Origin: Nocardia fluminea
GTDB taxonomy: Bacteria > Actinomycetota > Actinomycetes > Mycobacteriales > Mycobacteriaceae
Direction of reading: 5' to 3'
NCBI RefSeq assembly: GCF_002846365.1
Contig: NZ_PJMW01000003.1
Location: 1-64,000, forward strand
Length of the DNA: 64,000 nt
Shown here: piece by piece, positions 16,614-24,644 of the stretch
How positions within the stretch are numbered: the first letter of the stretch is position 1
Layout of the letters: each line of letters starts with the position of its first letter
The notes under the pieces: generated by a model
Seen by the model: only the letters and a program-made list of their open reading frames with translations
Told to the model about the DNA's origin: nothing
Database searches by the model: none
Program-made: the position numbers and the translations under genes

Positions 16614-17780
16614 TCAGGACGCGAGGGTGAATTTCTTGGGGGCCATGCTGGTTTGGCGCGCGGTCCCGCCATCGGTCAACTTGACCAAGGCGTTGTGGAC
16701 CGCGCCGCTGGAGCGGGCCAGGGCTTTGCCGATCTGGTGTGGGGTGAACTCCTTTCCGGGGTTTTCGTGCAGGAAGTCCTCGACCTGTCCCCGCAGCGCA
16801 CCGGCGGGCAGGCGTTCAGCGGTCGACTCCGCGTCCGCCGTAGCGGTGTTGTCTGCCGCCGCCGGGGGTTGCGGGGCCACGGTGGCGGGTTCGTCGTCCG
16901 TGGGGGCAGCTCCGGCCGTCTCCGCCGTGGTGTCGGGTGTGGGGTCGGCCGGGGTTTCCTGTGCGGCGGGGGTGGCAGGTTCGGGCGCAACGGGTTGCGG
17001 GGTCGACGGTTCGGCCGGTGCGGTGCCCGCCGGTTCGGTCGTGTCGGGCTCGGACGCCGGGGCCTGGTCGGTTTTCGCTCCGGCGGTCCAGCGAACCCTC
17101 TTGGCCCGTGACTTGCCCGGGTCGGTGGCCGCCCACGCGGCCCCGGCGAGTTCCCACTCGGTCAGCAGATGCCGCGCCGCACCGATGCCGATGCGGGCGG
17201 CTTTCGCCAACTCGGCGGAGGTACTGCCGGGATGGGTCTCCAGGGCCTGCCACAGCGCCCGTGCCTCGGCGCTGTGCAGCGTGGGCACTTCCGCCGCCGT
17301 CGCGGTGGCGGATTCGGGTGCGGGCTCGGTGGTTTCGGGAGCCGATGCGACCGGTTCGGCTGTCTCGGAGGAAATCGGCTCGGGCGTGGCGGGTTCGGCC
17401 GGGCCCGGGTCGGCGGGCGCGGCGGGGGCCGGTTCCGGTTCGGCGGGCGTGGCGGGGGCGGCCGGGTCCGGTTCGATGGCGGCGGGTGTGCCCGCGCCCT
17501 GGGTCCAGGTTTTGGCGGCCCGAGGTGTTTCGGGGTCGGTGTGGGATTGGGCGCACCCGGCGGTTTCCCATTGGGCCAGCAGACGCCGCGCGGTGGACGC
17601 TCCGATCCCGGCGATGTCGGCCAGCGTGGCGGTGGTGCTGTCGGGGTGGGCGCGCAGCGCCGCCCACAACGCCCGGGTGCTGTCGCGGCGCGGCACCGGC
17701 ACGACACCGGCCCGCGAACCGTTTTCCGGGGCGTGTTCGGCCGTTTCGGTGGCCACGGCGGCGTTCTTGGTTTTCGACAT
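16614..17780 (-). CDS. Multi-wHTH Pro/Ala-rich DNA-binding protein
   Basis: 388 residues from an ATG after GGAAGG. Three helix-turn-helix-like units are visible: ALWAALRAHPDSTTATLADI (with GIGASTARRLLAQWE), ALWQALETHPGSTSAELAKA (with GIGAARHLLTEWELAG), and a C-terminal unit with FTPHQIGKALARSSGAVHNA. They are joined by long Pro/Ala/Glu/Thr-rich linkers. The C-terminal unit closely resembles the N-terminal unit of the MoxR ATPase encoded at 20791-22026 (SPREIATGLGRSSGAVGNAL). It is likely a flexible multi-site DNA-binding or scaffold protein of this accessory block. Confidence 0.65.
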   Translation of the reverse strand: MSKTKNAAVATETAEHAPENGSRAGVVPVPRRDSTRALWAALRAHPDSTTATLADIAGIGASTARRLLAQWETAGCAQSHTDPETPRAAKTWTQGAGTPAAIEPDPAAPATPAEPEPAPAAPADPGPAEPATPEPISSETAEPVASAPETTEPAPESATATAAEVPTLHSAEARALWQALETHPGSTSAELAKAARIGIGAARHLLTEWELAGAAWAATDPGKSRAKRVRWTAGAKTDQAPASEPDTTEPAGTAPAEPSTPQPVAPEPATPAAQETPADPTPDTTAETAGAAPTDDEPATVAPQPPAAADNTATADAESTAERLPAGALRGQVEDFLHENPGKEFTPHQIGKALARSSGAVHNALVKLTDGGTARQTSMAPKKFTLAS

Positions 17781-18097
17781 GGGGTTTCCTTCCAACAATG
17801 GTTTGGTGAATTCGGTGATGTCCCCGGAGCGGGGACGGAATGCGTTCCGATCGGGGCAATTTCCCGGATGGTCGGTGCCGTTCCGGTTTCCATGACCGCT
17901 CGATAGGGCGTGTGATGTCAAGCGGAACGTGGAAATTGGTTCCGAACGTGAATTCCTCTCTTCCAATTCCGTAATGCCCTCGGCGCGAATGGAATTCGGC
18001 TCGCGCCTATTGGCTCACGGGGTGCGAGGCGCCTCATGCCGGCGGCCTCGCCGCGGGCCCGTTGGGGCGAGGGCCGCGGACTCGGCGCGCGAGCCGG

Positions 18098-18445
18098 TCA
18101 CGGGTGCGCCAGCGACGAGTCGACCGTCTCGGTGCCGGGCTCGCCGGGGTCGTCCTCGGCGGAGTCGTTGCTCGCGAGTGCGGCTCGCTGGGTGTCGAGG
18201 TCCTCGCGCAGTCGTCGTCCGCCGCCGGTCAGCTCGTAGTCGACGTGGTGGTCGAGTTCCCAGCTGTCGGCGCACTCGGTGCAGATGGTGTAGCCGTGGT
18301 GGCAGCGGCTCGGGTTGCGTACCAGCAGGATCCGGCCGGGCGGGTCGTCGCTGTCGCGCAGCCTGACCACGACGTAGTCGTTGCCGCTGAGTTTGGCTCC
18401 CGGTTTGATGATGCCGTCCTCGTCGTGGGTGCGAGTGTCTTTCAT
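18098..18445 (-). CDS. Hypothetical Cys/His-containing protein
   Basis: 115 residues from an ATG preceded by AGGAG. The central segment NPSRCHHGYTICTECADSWE looks like a small zinc-binding knuckle (one C-H-H and one CxxC). The rest is charged and probably partly disordered. An upstream ATG at 18496 overlaps the stop of the previous gene, so the protein might be longer and translationally coupled. No family is recognised. Confidence 0.6.
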   Translation of the reverse strand: MKDTRTHDEDGIIKPGAKLSGNDYVVVRLRDSDDPPGRILLVRNPSRCHHGYTICTECADSWELDHHVDYELTGGGRRLREDLDTQRAALASNDSAEDDPGEPGTETVDSSLAHP

Positions 18446-18492
18446 GAGGTGCTCCTGTTCGCGGTTGGAGTTCGGTTGGGTCGCTGGCGCGT

Positions 18493-18804
18493 TCATCGAG
18501 TCAGGTGCTCGTGCAGGGTGCCGGTGGTGCGGTCGAGCCACACCGTCGCGGCGTGCCCGTGCGAGCCCTGGCTCAGCCTGTCGGCGGCCCCGGTGGCGTA
18601 GGCGGCGATGGCGTCGGGGTGGACGAGGTGGATACGCGGGGCGGCGTAGCCGCCGGTGCCGCCGGTCACATGCGCCACGGTGAACATTCCGCGCTCGTCA
18701 TGCGGGCCGAGTCCGTAGATGACGAACTGGTCGCCGGTGACTGCATTGGCGATCACGTAGATCGCGTCGAGCGCGGCGGTGGTGGGAATCGCGGGATCAG
18801 TCAC
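18493..18804 (-). CDS. Hypothetical protein (103 aa)
   Basis: It starts at a GTG six bases after AGGAG. The N-terminal half is hydrophobic and compact (ALDAIYVIANAVTGDQFVIY), with a Gly-rich stretch (VTGGTGGYAAPRIHLVHP). It looks like a small globular protein. The family is unknown. It lies downstream of the MoxR/VWA pair, separated by a strong hairpin. Confidence 0.55.
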   Translation of the reverse strand: MTDPAIPTTAALDAIYVIANAVTGDQFVIYGLGPHDERGMFTVAHVTGGTGGYAAPRIHLVHPDAIAAYATGAADRLSQGSHGHAATVWLDRTTGTLHEHLTR

Positions 18805-18855
18805 GGTGTCTCCTTGGTTGCCGCCCCGGGGTGCGGGGTGGGGTGGGTGATGGTT

Positions 18856-18885
18856 GGGCCGCGCCGGTGGCATCCGGCGCGGCCC
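18856..18885 (-). terminator. 12-bp GC hairpin downstream of the VWA gene
   Basis: GGGCCGCGCCGG-tggcat-CCGGCGCGGCCC is a perfect 12-bp stem with a 6-base loop, 45 bases past the VWA stop codon. It is a likely terminator for the MoxR/VWA operon. A second weaker hairpin follows at about 18897-18922. Confidence 0.7.
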
Positions 18886-18930
18886 GGTCCGGGTGTCCCC
18901 GGGGCGCGGTGCGCGCCCGGGGCCCGGGGT

Positions 18931-20751
18931 CTAGGCGGCGCGCACGGCGGCAGTGATGGCGCGGGCGATAGCGGTGGCGGTGGTGGCCGGGTCGGTGACC
19001 ACGTGCACGGTCGCCCCGTTCAGCGGAGTCGGGGCCCCCGGGCGACCGGGGCGTCTGCCCGTGTTCGGTGCCAGCCACAGCACCGCGCACCCGGCCGCGC
19101 GCACGGCGTCGAGTCGGCGCTGGGCGGAGGCGCGTTCGTGGGCTCGGTAGATGCCGTCGGAGATGACGACCAGCAGTCGGGTCGCGCCGGGCCGTGACAG
19201 ACCCAGCGCCCCGTCGAGGGCGACAGTCGCGGCAGCGAGGGCGTGGTATTTGTCCGGGCAACCGAACTCGGCGACCCGGGCGGGGGCGGTGCCGGGGTAG
19301 GTGATTGGGGTGACCGTCGCGCCGAACGTCACGGTCGCGGTGGTGGCGGGCATCGCGGCCAGCTCGGCGGCGCGGGCGATGATCCACGCGGCCGAGGACA
19401 CCGGCGCGGCGAACGCGCTCATCGAGGAGGACACGTCGCACGCGATGCCGACCCGCAGCGGCGGGTGCGGGCTGATCTTGCGGGTGGTGCGGGTGAACGG
19501 TTCGGCGGTCGGGATAGCACCGGCCGCGAGCTGGGCTTGCCGGGCCAGCACACCGCGCATCCGCACCCGCCCCGGCGGCACCACCGAGGTCGCTTTCACC
19601 GTGGCACGTTCGCGGGCGGCGGCGGTGTCCAGCGCGCGGGCCAGCACCCGCGCGGCGGTCTGTTCTGCGCTCAGCGGGGTACGGGTGCGGGCTACTGTGC
19701 GCGAGCGGGCCGGTGTCTCACCGTCGCCGAACACGTGCTCGGCCATCAACTGTGCCTCTTCGGCAGTAGCGGCGGCAGCCTCACGCGCGGCGGCAGCGGA
19801 CTCGGCAGGGTCGGCGGGAACCGGGTTCGCCGCGACCTCGGCGGCGATGGCGGCGGCGGTGGCCTCGATGGCCGCGCCCAACAGTGAGGCCGGTACCGGT
19901 GTGGCGTGCGGTTCGGGGCCCACGATGTCGAACCAGCGCCGCCCGAGTTCGAGCATGGCGGCGGTGTCGGCATCGGCCACGGTGTGGGCCTCACGCCAGA
20001 TCGCGCGCAGTTCGGCGAGGGTGTCGGTGCCGAGAATGGACTCGATCTCGCCCAGCAGCGGCGCGCATTCGGACTCGGTCAGCACCCCGGCGTCGATGCG
20101 TCCCAGCACGAGGGCGGCGTTGTGGGCGGCGGCGTAGGTGGTGCGGGGGAGGTGGGCGGCGGCGGCCTGCCCGCCGTTGTCGCCGATCACGATCTCGGTG
20201 GCGCTGGCGCGCAACCAATGCCGGTCATCGGGGCGGCGGCGAATCTGGGCGGCCTCGATGCGCGACTCTTCGAGCAGTTTCGCCGCCTTCACCACCTCCG
20301 GGTGCGCCAGCAGCGGGGCCCGCCACACCGTGTGTTTGGCGTGCGCGCACTCGTGCACGAGCGCGCCCCACACGGCCGGGTAGTTGTTGCGGTCACTGTT
20401 GCGGGCCGGGCGCGCGTCGGCCGGGTCGATCGTGAGTCGGGAACCGTCGAGTTCGATGGCGGCCAGTGCTGGCACGAACACCGCCGGGTGCCCGAACGCG
20501 GCACCGGGCGCGATGCTCACGGTCAAGTCGTCACGGTCCGCGATCGGCGGAACCTCGGCGGTCATGGCGGCCGACAGGGTGGCCCATCCACCGGTCACCG
20601 ACACCGACGCCGGGGCGGGGGTGGCAGACACGGCGGGGGCCGCCCCCGCCCCGGCAGGGGCCGGGGCGGAAGCGGTACCGGTGCCCGGGATAGCGGGCGC
20701 GGCGGGGGCGATAAGGGTCGGGGCGGGGGCGGCGATCACGTGGCCGGTCAT
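18931..20751 (-). CDS. VWA-domain protein with an HExxH metallopeptidase-like domain
   Basis: About 606 residues. An Ala/Pro-rich N-terminus is followed by a zincin-like motif LVHECAHAKH near residues 131-140, and downstream by LLEESRIEAAQI, whose Glu could be the third zinc ligand. The C-terminal 200 residues form a von Willebrand A domain with the MIDAS motif CDVSSSMSAF and LLVVISDG. The gene for a MoxR-type AAA+ ATPase ends 40 bp upstream, so the two are an operon. MoxR/VWA pairs act as chaperone-like remodelling machines and also form the core of some proposed conflict systems. The alternative start is a TTG at 20760. Confidence 0.75.
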   Translation of the reverse strand: MTGHVIAAPAPTLIAPAAPAIPGTGTASAPAPAGAGAAPAVSATPAPASVSVTGGWATLSAAMTAEVPPIADRDDLTVSIAPGAAFGHPAVFVPALAAIELDGSRLTIDPADARPARNSDRNNYPAVWGALVHECAHAKHTVWRAPLLAHPEVVKAAKLLEESRIEAAQIRRRPDDRHWLRASATEIVIGDNGGQAAAAHLPRTTYAAAHNAALVLGRIDAGVLTESECAPLLGEIESILGTDTLAELRAIWREAHTVADADTAAMLELGRRWFDIVGPEPHATPVPASLLGAAIEATAAAIAAEVAANPVPADPAESAAAAREAAAATAEEAQLMAEHVFGDGETPARSRTVARTRTPLSAEQTAARVLARALDTAAARERATVKATSVVPPGRVRMRGVLARQAQLAAGAIPTAEPFTRTTRKISPHPPLRVGIACDVSSSMSAFAAPVSSAAWIIARAAELAAMPATTATVTFGATVTPITYPGTAPARVAEFGCPDKYHALAAATVALDGALGLSRPGATRLLVVISDGIYRAHERASAQRRLDAVRAAGCAVLWLAPNTGRRPGRPGAPTPLNGATVHVVTDPATTATAIARAITAAVRAA

Positions 20752-20790
20752 GGCAGGCAATACCTTTCGGGCGTGCGGGTGGGGCGGTGG

Positions 20791-22026
20791 TTAGAGGCGG
20801 GGGCCGAGGGCGAGTGGGGTGTGGGTGGTGCCGCACACGGTTTTCATCACGGCGGCCACCACGTCGCGGTCCTCTTCCGGGGCGGCCCCGAGGAGGTTGG
20901 CCATGGCGGTGTCGGGGTCGGTGGCGGCGGCGATCTTGCGGAATGCCAGCAGCTCGCGCAGTTGCGGGGCCCACCCGATCTCGCCTTTGGCCTGCCGGGT
21001 GGTCAGCTCGCGCGCCACTTTCACCGCGCGGCGTTCCACCCCGAGCTGGGCGGCGAGGTCGAGGTCGGACACCACGCGCACCTGGAACGCGAACCGTGAA
21101 CTCAGCGCGTCGGACAGGATGGCCCCGTGTACGCCGGGGTTGTGGCCTGCCACCACGAAGAAGCCGGGCTCGGCTTTGATCACCGCGCCGGTTGCTTTGA
21201 CCACCAGCTCTTTTCGGCCGTCCATCGCGGGATACACCGCCGCGAGCACGGTCGGGGAGATGAGGGTCGCGTCATCGATGAACAGCACTCGGCCCTCTTT
21301 CATCGCGCGGACGAGGGGCCCGTCCATGAATACGAAACGGCCGTCGGGGGTTTGGGTGTACTCGCCCACGAAATCGGCGACCGTGGTGTCCCCGTCGCCC
21401 TGCACCGTGAGCAGGTCGCCGTAGGCGGCCTCGATGAGCGAGGTTTTGCCGGTGCCGGGCGGCCCGTACAGCAGCACCGGCACCTCGGCCGCGCGCATGG
21501 TCTGCAACACCTCCACATCGGCGCGCCCGGCGAGCTGGCGCAGGTGGTAGTCCTGCCCGTTCGGTCGGGCCACCGTGTTACCCGTGCGGGCCGGGGCCGC
21601 CGGGGCGGCGGGCGCGGCCGGGGCCGGGGCCGGGGCCGGGGCTGGGGCCGGGGTGGCGGATTTCTTGGTGCGGCGGGCCGGTTTCGGCTTGCTGGGGGCC
21701 GGGGCGGCGGGCGCGGCCGGGGTCGGGGCGGTAGCGGCCGGGGCGGCGGCGGTGGAAGTGGTGGCGGTGGCGCGGTAGCGGCGGGGCGCGGCCGAAGTGC
21801 GTTCGGCGTGCCCGGCGGCGGTCAACGCCTCGAGGGCGTTGCCGACCGCGCCGGAGGACCGGCCGAGCCCGGTGGCGATTTCGCGGGGCGACTGTTCGCG
21901 GACGGGGTCGGCGGCCAGCGCGGCGGCCACCATGCGGCGCAGTTCGCCGTTGGGCAGGCGACCGGCGGCCGATGCAGCGGTAGCGGCCGGGGCGGTTGTA
22001 GCGGCGGGGGCGGGTGTGGTGGGCAT
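20791..22026 (-). CDS. MoxR-family AAA+ ATPase with an N-terminal wHTH
   Basis: 411 residues from an ATG after GCAGGAG. Residues from about 25 form a winged-helix unit (SPREIATGLGRSSGAVGNAL), followed by an Ala/Pro linker. The AAA+ domain has Walker A LLYGPPGTGKTSLIE, Walker B RVLFIDDATLIS, sensor-1 VVAGHNPG and the arginine-finger region LSDALSSRFAF. The closest families are MoxR/CbbQ/NorQ. It pairs with the downstream VWA protein. An N-terminal DNA-binding fold is unusual for MoxR and is shared with the protein at 16614, which ties the block together. Confidence 0.8.
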   Translation of the reverse strand: MPTTPAPAATTAPAATAASAAGRLPNGELRRMVAAALAADPVREQSPREIATGLGRSSGAVGNALEALTAAGHAERTSAAPRRYRATATTSTAAAPAATAPTPAAPAAPAPSKPKPARRTKKSATPAPAPAPAPAPAAPAAPAAPARTGNTVARPNGQDYHLRQLAGRADVEVLQTMRAAEVPVLLYGPPGTGKTSLIEAAYGDLLTVQGDGDTTVADFVGEYTQTPDGRFVFMDGPLVRAMKEGRVLFIDDATLISPTVLAAVYPAMDGRKELVVKATGAVIKAEPGFFVVAGHNPGVHGAILSDALSSRFAFQVRVVSDLDLAAQLGVERRAVKVARELTTRQAKGEIGWAPQLRELLAFRKIAAATDPDTAMANLLGAAPEEDRDVVAAVMKTVCGTTHTPLALGPRL

Positions 22027-22411
22027 TGCGACTCCTGCAATTTCCGTTCCGAATTCGTGGCCGGTTTTCGGCATACGTGCGGCGTGGCCGCCATTCGGAT
22101 TTCTGCGAATTTTCCCGGTGAATTCCGGGAACGTGGTCGACGTTAGCTCGACCTCGAGCAGGCTCACAACCCCAATTCGCCGGAAATTCTCCGAATTTCG
22201 CGCGAGGTCAGCCTCGCAAACAAAGCAAGCAGCGCATGAAATGCCCACCACGCCGCGAAATCCCGGCCGAGCCCGCCGCCGACCAGCCGAAAAGAAAAAG
22301 ATTCAAAGAATAAGAAAGGGAGAGGAAGGGAGGGAATGGGAGCTATTGATTGCGAGGCAACCTGCAGGGGTCAGGTCGGCAGGAGATGCGGCCACGACCG
22401 ACGCCGACGCA

Positions 22412-22437
22412 TGTCTATACAGCTTTGTGTATAGACA
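22412..22437. promoter_or_regulatory. Perfect palindromic operator
   Basis: TGTCTATACA-gctttg-TGTATAGACA: two exact 10-base arms with a 6-base spacer. Its AT-rich arms stand out in this GC-rich DNA. It is typical of a dimeric GntR- or TetR-type repressor site. The nearest gene that could be controlled is the leftward MoxR gene, whose start lies about 385 bp away. Confidence 0.65.
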
Positions 22438-22513
22438 ATCCTGGATGACACCCGCGCGTGGATGTGGTCGACTACCTGCGGATATGCCGGGTCGGGCTGG
22501 GGCCTTTTGAAGG

Positions 22514-22560
22514 CCCCCCACGTAACCCCCCACGTTTCCCCCCACACTTCCCCACAGATT
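22514..22560. repeat. Iteron-like 12-bp tandem repeats
   Basis: Units CCCCCCACGTAA, CCCCCCACGTTT and CCCCCCACACTT, followed by a degenerate CCCCACAGATT, are spaced at about one helical turn. Such arrays bind replication initiators or ParB-type proteins. Parts of the repeats read as Trp/Gly-rich peptide on the minus strand, which I consider accidental. Confidence 0.6.
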
Positions 22561-22779
22561 GCCAGCAGCGAACTCGCGGGCCGTGTGATGGCCTGATCGA
22601 CCGGAGACTCCACGCCTTCAAAGCATTCATAAATGGCGAGGAGAAATTACCCAATGCCAGCGGAAGATTCCGAAGGCGCACGCAGATCGCCGAGCAAAAC
22701 CGATTTCTGAATATCGGATGCAATTCGTGTTGAATTCTATTCTATCAGCGGTTTCAGTATGCGGTATTCTGCCGGTTTT

Positions 22780-24633
22780 TCAACGGCCGGGCGTTCCCGG
22801 ATTGTGGCCTTCTCCTTGGCGGAGGTGTTCGAGGAGTTGAAGTGTTTCTCTGCTCGGGGTTTCGCCGATCTCGGCGAGTTTGCGGGTCAGGAGTGCGTAG
22901 GCGCGGTCGAGGGCGGGGTATTCGCCCAGGCGTGCGTGCTGGCGCAGGATGTCGCGCCAGAGTGCTTCGTTGTAGGGGTCGGTTTGGGCGGTGGTCTCAA
23001 GGAGTTCGAGGGTGGCGCGGGGGTCGTGGTCGGCGTCGTGGGTGGCCAGCCAGCCCAGGGCGTTGTGGGTGTCGCGGCGGGCGGATTCGCGGATCGGTTC
23101 GGTCCAGGAGTCGGTGAGGTCGGGGGCGAGTTCTTCGGTGGCGATGGCGGTGATTGCCCGGCACGCGGCGGTTCGGTCGGTGTCGTTGCTGGCGCGGCGG
23201 CGTGCGGTGACTGCGGCGGTGAAGTCCCACCAGTCGACACTCACCGCGGTTTTGGAGAGCCGGTAGTGCACCCGGTCGTCGGCCAAGGGCTCGTTGAACC
23301 GGCCACCGGTCGCGGCACCGAGGGCCGTGCGTAGTCGGCTCACGGTGTTGGTGAGCACACCGGAGGAGCGATCGGCTGGGCGTTCTCCCCACAACAGCTC
23401 GGTCAGCTGACTGCGCGACAACCCGCTCGGATGCAAGGCCAGCACCGCCAGCAGCTCACGCAGCCGGGGCTGGAGCTGGCCGGTGATCTCCACGCTCTCC
23501 CCGGAATCGGGGACGCGCCAGAAGACCCGGGTCGGCCCGAACACCCGCACCCGCAACGCCGGAACTTCCGCCGGTGCTGGGACGGATTCCGATGCTGGCT
23601 TCGGCGCGGATTCGACTGGCGCGGAGTGGCTGTCGAGGACGGGCTCGGGCGCCGCGGAGAGGTCGGGCTCGCGCGAGGGGCCGGCGGGCTCGCCGGTGTC
23701 GACGAGCGCAGGCTCGCGGACAGGAGATGGCGTGGGTTCTGCGGTGTCGACCGGAACCGGCTCCGGCGGTCTGGGTCGCGCGACAGGTGTCGGCACGGTG
23801 GCCGGGTCGATGCTGTAGATCCTGGGCCCGTCCTCGTCGCGGTGTCTGCGCCGGACCGGACGGTGTTGGCCTTGGCGGGCAGGCTGCCCGATGCGGGGTG
23901 GGTCGAACTGGCCGGAGTGTTCGTAGCGGCGCAGCTGAATTTCCACATCGATGATCGTGCGGCGAGCGGGCGGGATCAGATGCTGGCGTGAGCGGCGACC
24001 GGTCAGAACGGCACGCGCACCGGAGCGGGAAGCGGGAAGCTCGCCCACGACGGGAAACCCGATCGCGTCGATGTAGGCGCGGCTGCCGCCGATGACCACG
24101 ATGCCCCGGGGGCGTCGACGGCGGGTGAGATCGAGGACTCGCTGCGCGGCGGTCTCGGGTTCGATGTGCTCGGCGCGCACCACGAACAGGGCGGCGTCGG
24201 CAGCGGCGATGACCGGATGTGCGGGCGAGTCCGGCTCGGGGACACCGCAATCGGCGAACACCGTCGCGCCGAACCCGCGCCAGCCCCGGGCCGGATCGGT
24301 CAGTAGCGCGGCGGCTGGGACCGGTTGGTCGGGGTCGTGTCCGGGTGGCGCGGCCAGGAACGTTTGCCCGCCGGGTAGGTACTGAATGTGCTGGTCCAGT
24401 ATTTCCGGGGTGATGGGCAGGCCGAGGGCGCGTCGGCGGCCCAGGCTTGCCAGGCCGAGATGTGGGTCCGCGCCGACCATTTCGGCGAGCTGGCCGCCTG
24501 CGGGGTCGGCTTCCACGATGAGGGCGGTTTCGGGGCCGGGCCAGGTGTGGGCGAGCGCGATGGTCGTCGTGGTGGTTCCGGCGCGCGAGCTCAGTCCGGC
24601 GACGGCGATCAGGTACGGCGCCTGCGGCCTCAT
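22780..24633 (-). CDS. ParA/MinD-like P-loop domain fused to a SARP-type regulator
   Basis: 617 residues. The N-terminal 200 look like a ParA/MinD-type ATPase: AVAGLSSRAGTTTTTIALAH at the P-loop position, IVEADPAGGQLAEM at the following strand, and ATVFADCGVPEPD with VIAAADAALFVV further on. The P-loop lacks the canonical Lys-Gly-Gly-x-Gly-Lys-Thr form. After a Pro/Glu-rich linker comes an OmpR-like winged helix (LRVRVFGPTRVFWR, LRELLAVLALHPSGLSRSQL and a stretch with LTNTVSRLRTALG). Last is a bacterial transcriptional activation domain (AITAIATEELAPDL, TAQTDPYNEALWRDILRQHA). It starts after GGAG and lies 11 bp after the next gene's stop. Confidence 0.72.
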   Translation of the reverse strand: MRPQAPYLIAVAGLSSRAGTTTTTIALAHTWPGPETALIVEADPAGGQLAEMVGADPHLGLASLGRRRALGLPITPEILDQHIQYLPGGQTFLAAPPGHDPDQPVPAAALLTDPARGWRGFGATVFADCGVPEPDSPAHPVIAAADAALFVVRAEHIEPETAAQRVLDLTRRRRPRGIVVIGGSRAYIDAIGFPVVGELPASRSGARAVLTGRRSRQHLIPPARRTIIDVEIQLRRYEHSGQFDPPRIGQPARQGQHRPVRRRHRDEDGPRIYSIDPATVPTPVARPRPPEPVPVDTAEPTPSPVREPALVDTGEPAGPSREPDLSAAPEPVLDSHSAPVESAPKPASESVPAPAEVPALRVRVFGPTRVFWRVPDSGESVEITGQLQPRLRELLAVLALHPSGLSRSQLTELLWGERPADRSSGVLTNTVSRLRTALGAATGGRFNEPLADDRVHYRLSKTAVSVDWWDFTAAVTARRRASNDTDRTAACRAITAIATEELAPDLTDSWTEPIRESARRDTHNALGWLATHDADHDPRATLELLETTAQTDPYNEALWRDILRQHARLGEYPALDRAYALLTRKLAEIGETPSRETLQLLEHLRQGEGHNPGTPGR

Positions 24634-24644
24634 CGATGGGGCTC

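Larger units (their letters stand above)
22027..22779. other. 750-bp non-coding control region
   Basis: There is no convincing gene. It contains a perfect 10-bp palindrome and an array of 12-bp repeats, described separately, and an AT-rich patch near 22710-22760. It separates the MoxR/VWA operon from the ParA-like/SARP gene. Its size and repeat content fit a replication, partition or transfer control region. Confidence 0.5.

Noticed and set aside
16627..17895. 422-codon plus-strand Ala/Gly/Ser/Val-rich frame
   Set aside because: Antisense of the wHTH-repeat gene; composition mirrors the complementary Pro/Ala/Glu codons.
19906..21099. 397-codon plus-strand frame, Gly/Arg-rich
   Set aside because: Antisense of the VWA and MoxR genes, which have unmistakable motifs.
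22371..22613. Minus-strand ORF with WGETWGVTWG
   Set aside because: The Trp/Gly pattern is just the translation of the 12-bp DNA repeats; no ribosome binding site or homologous look.
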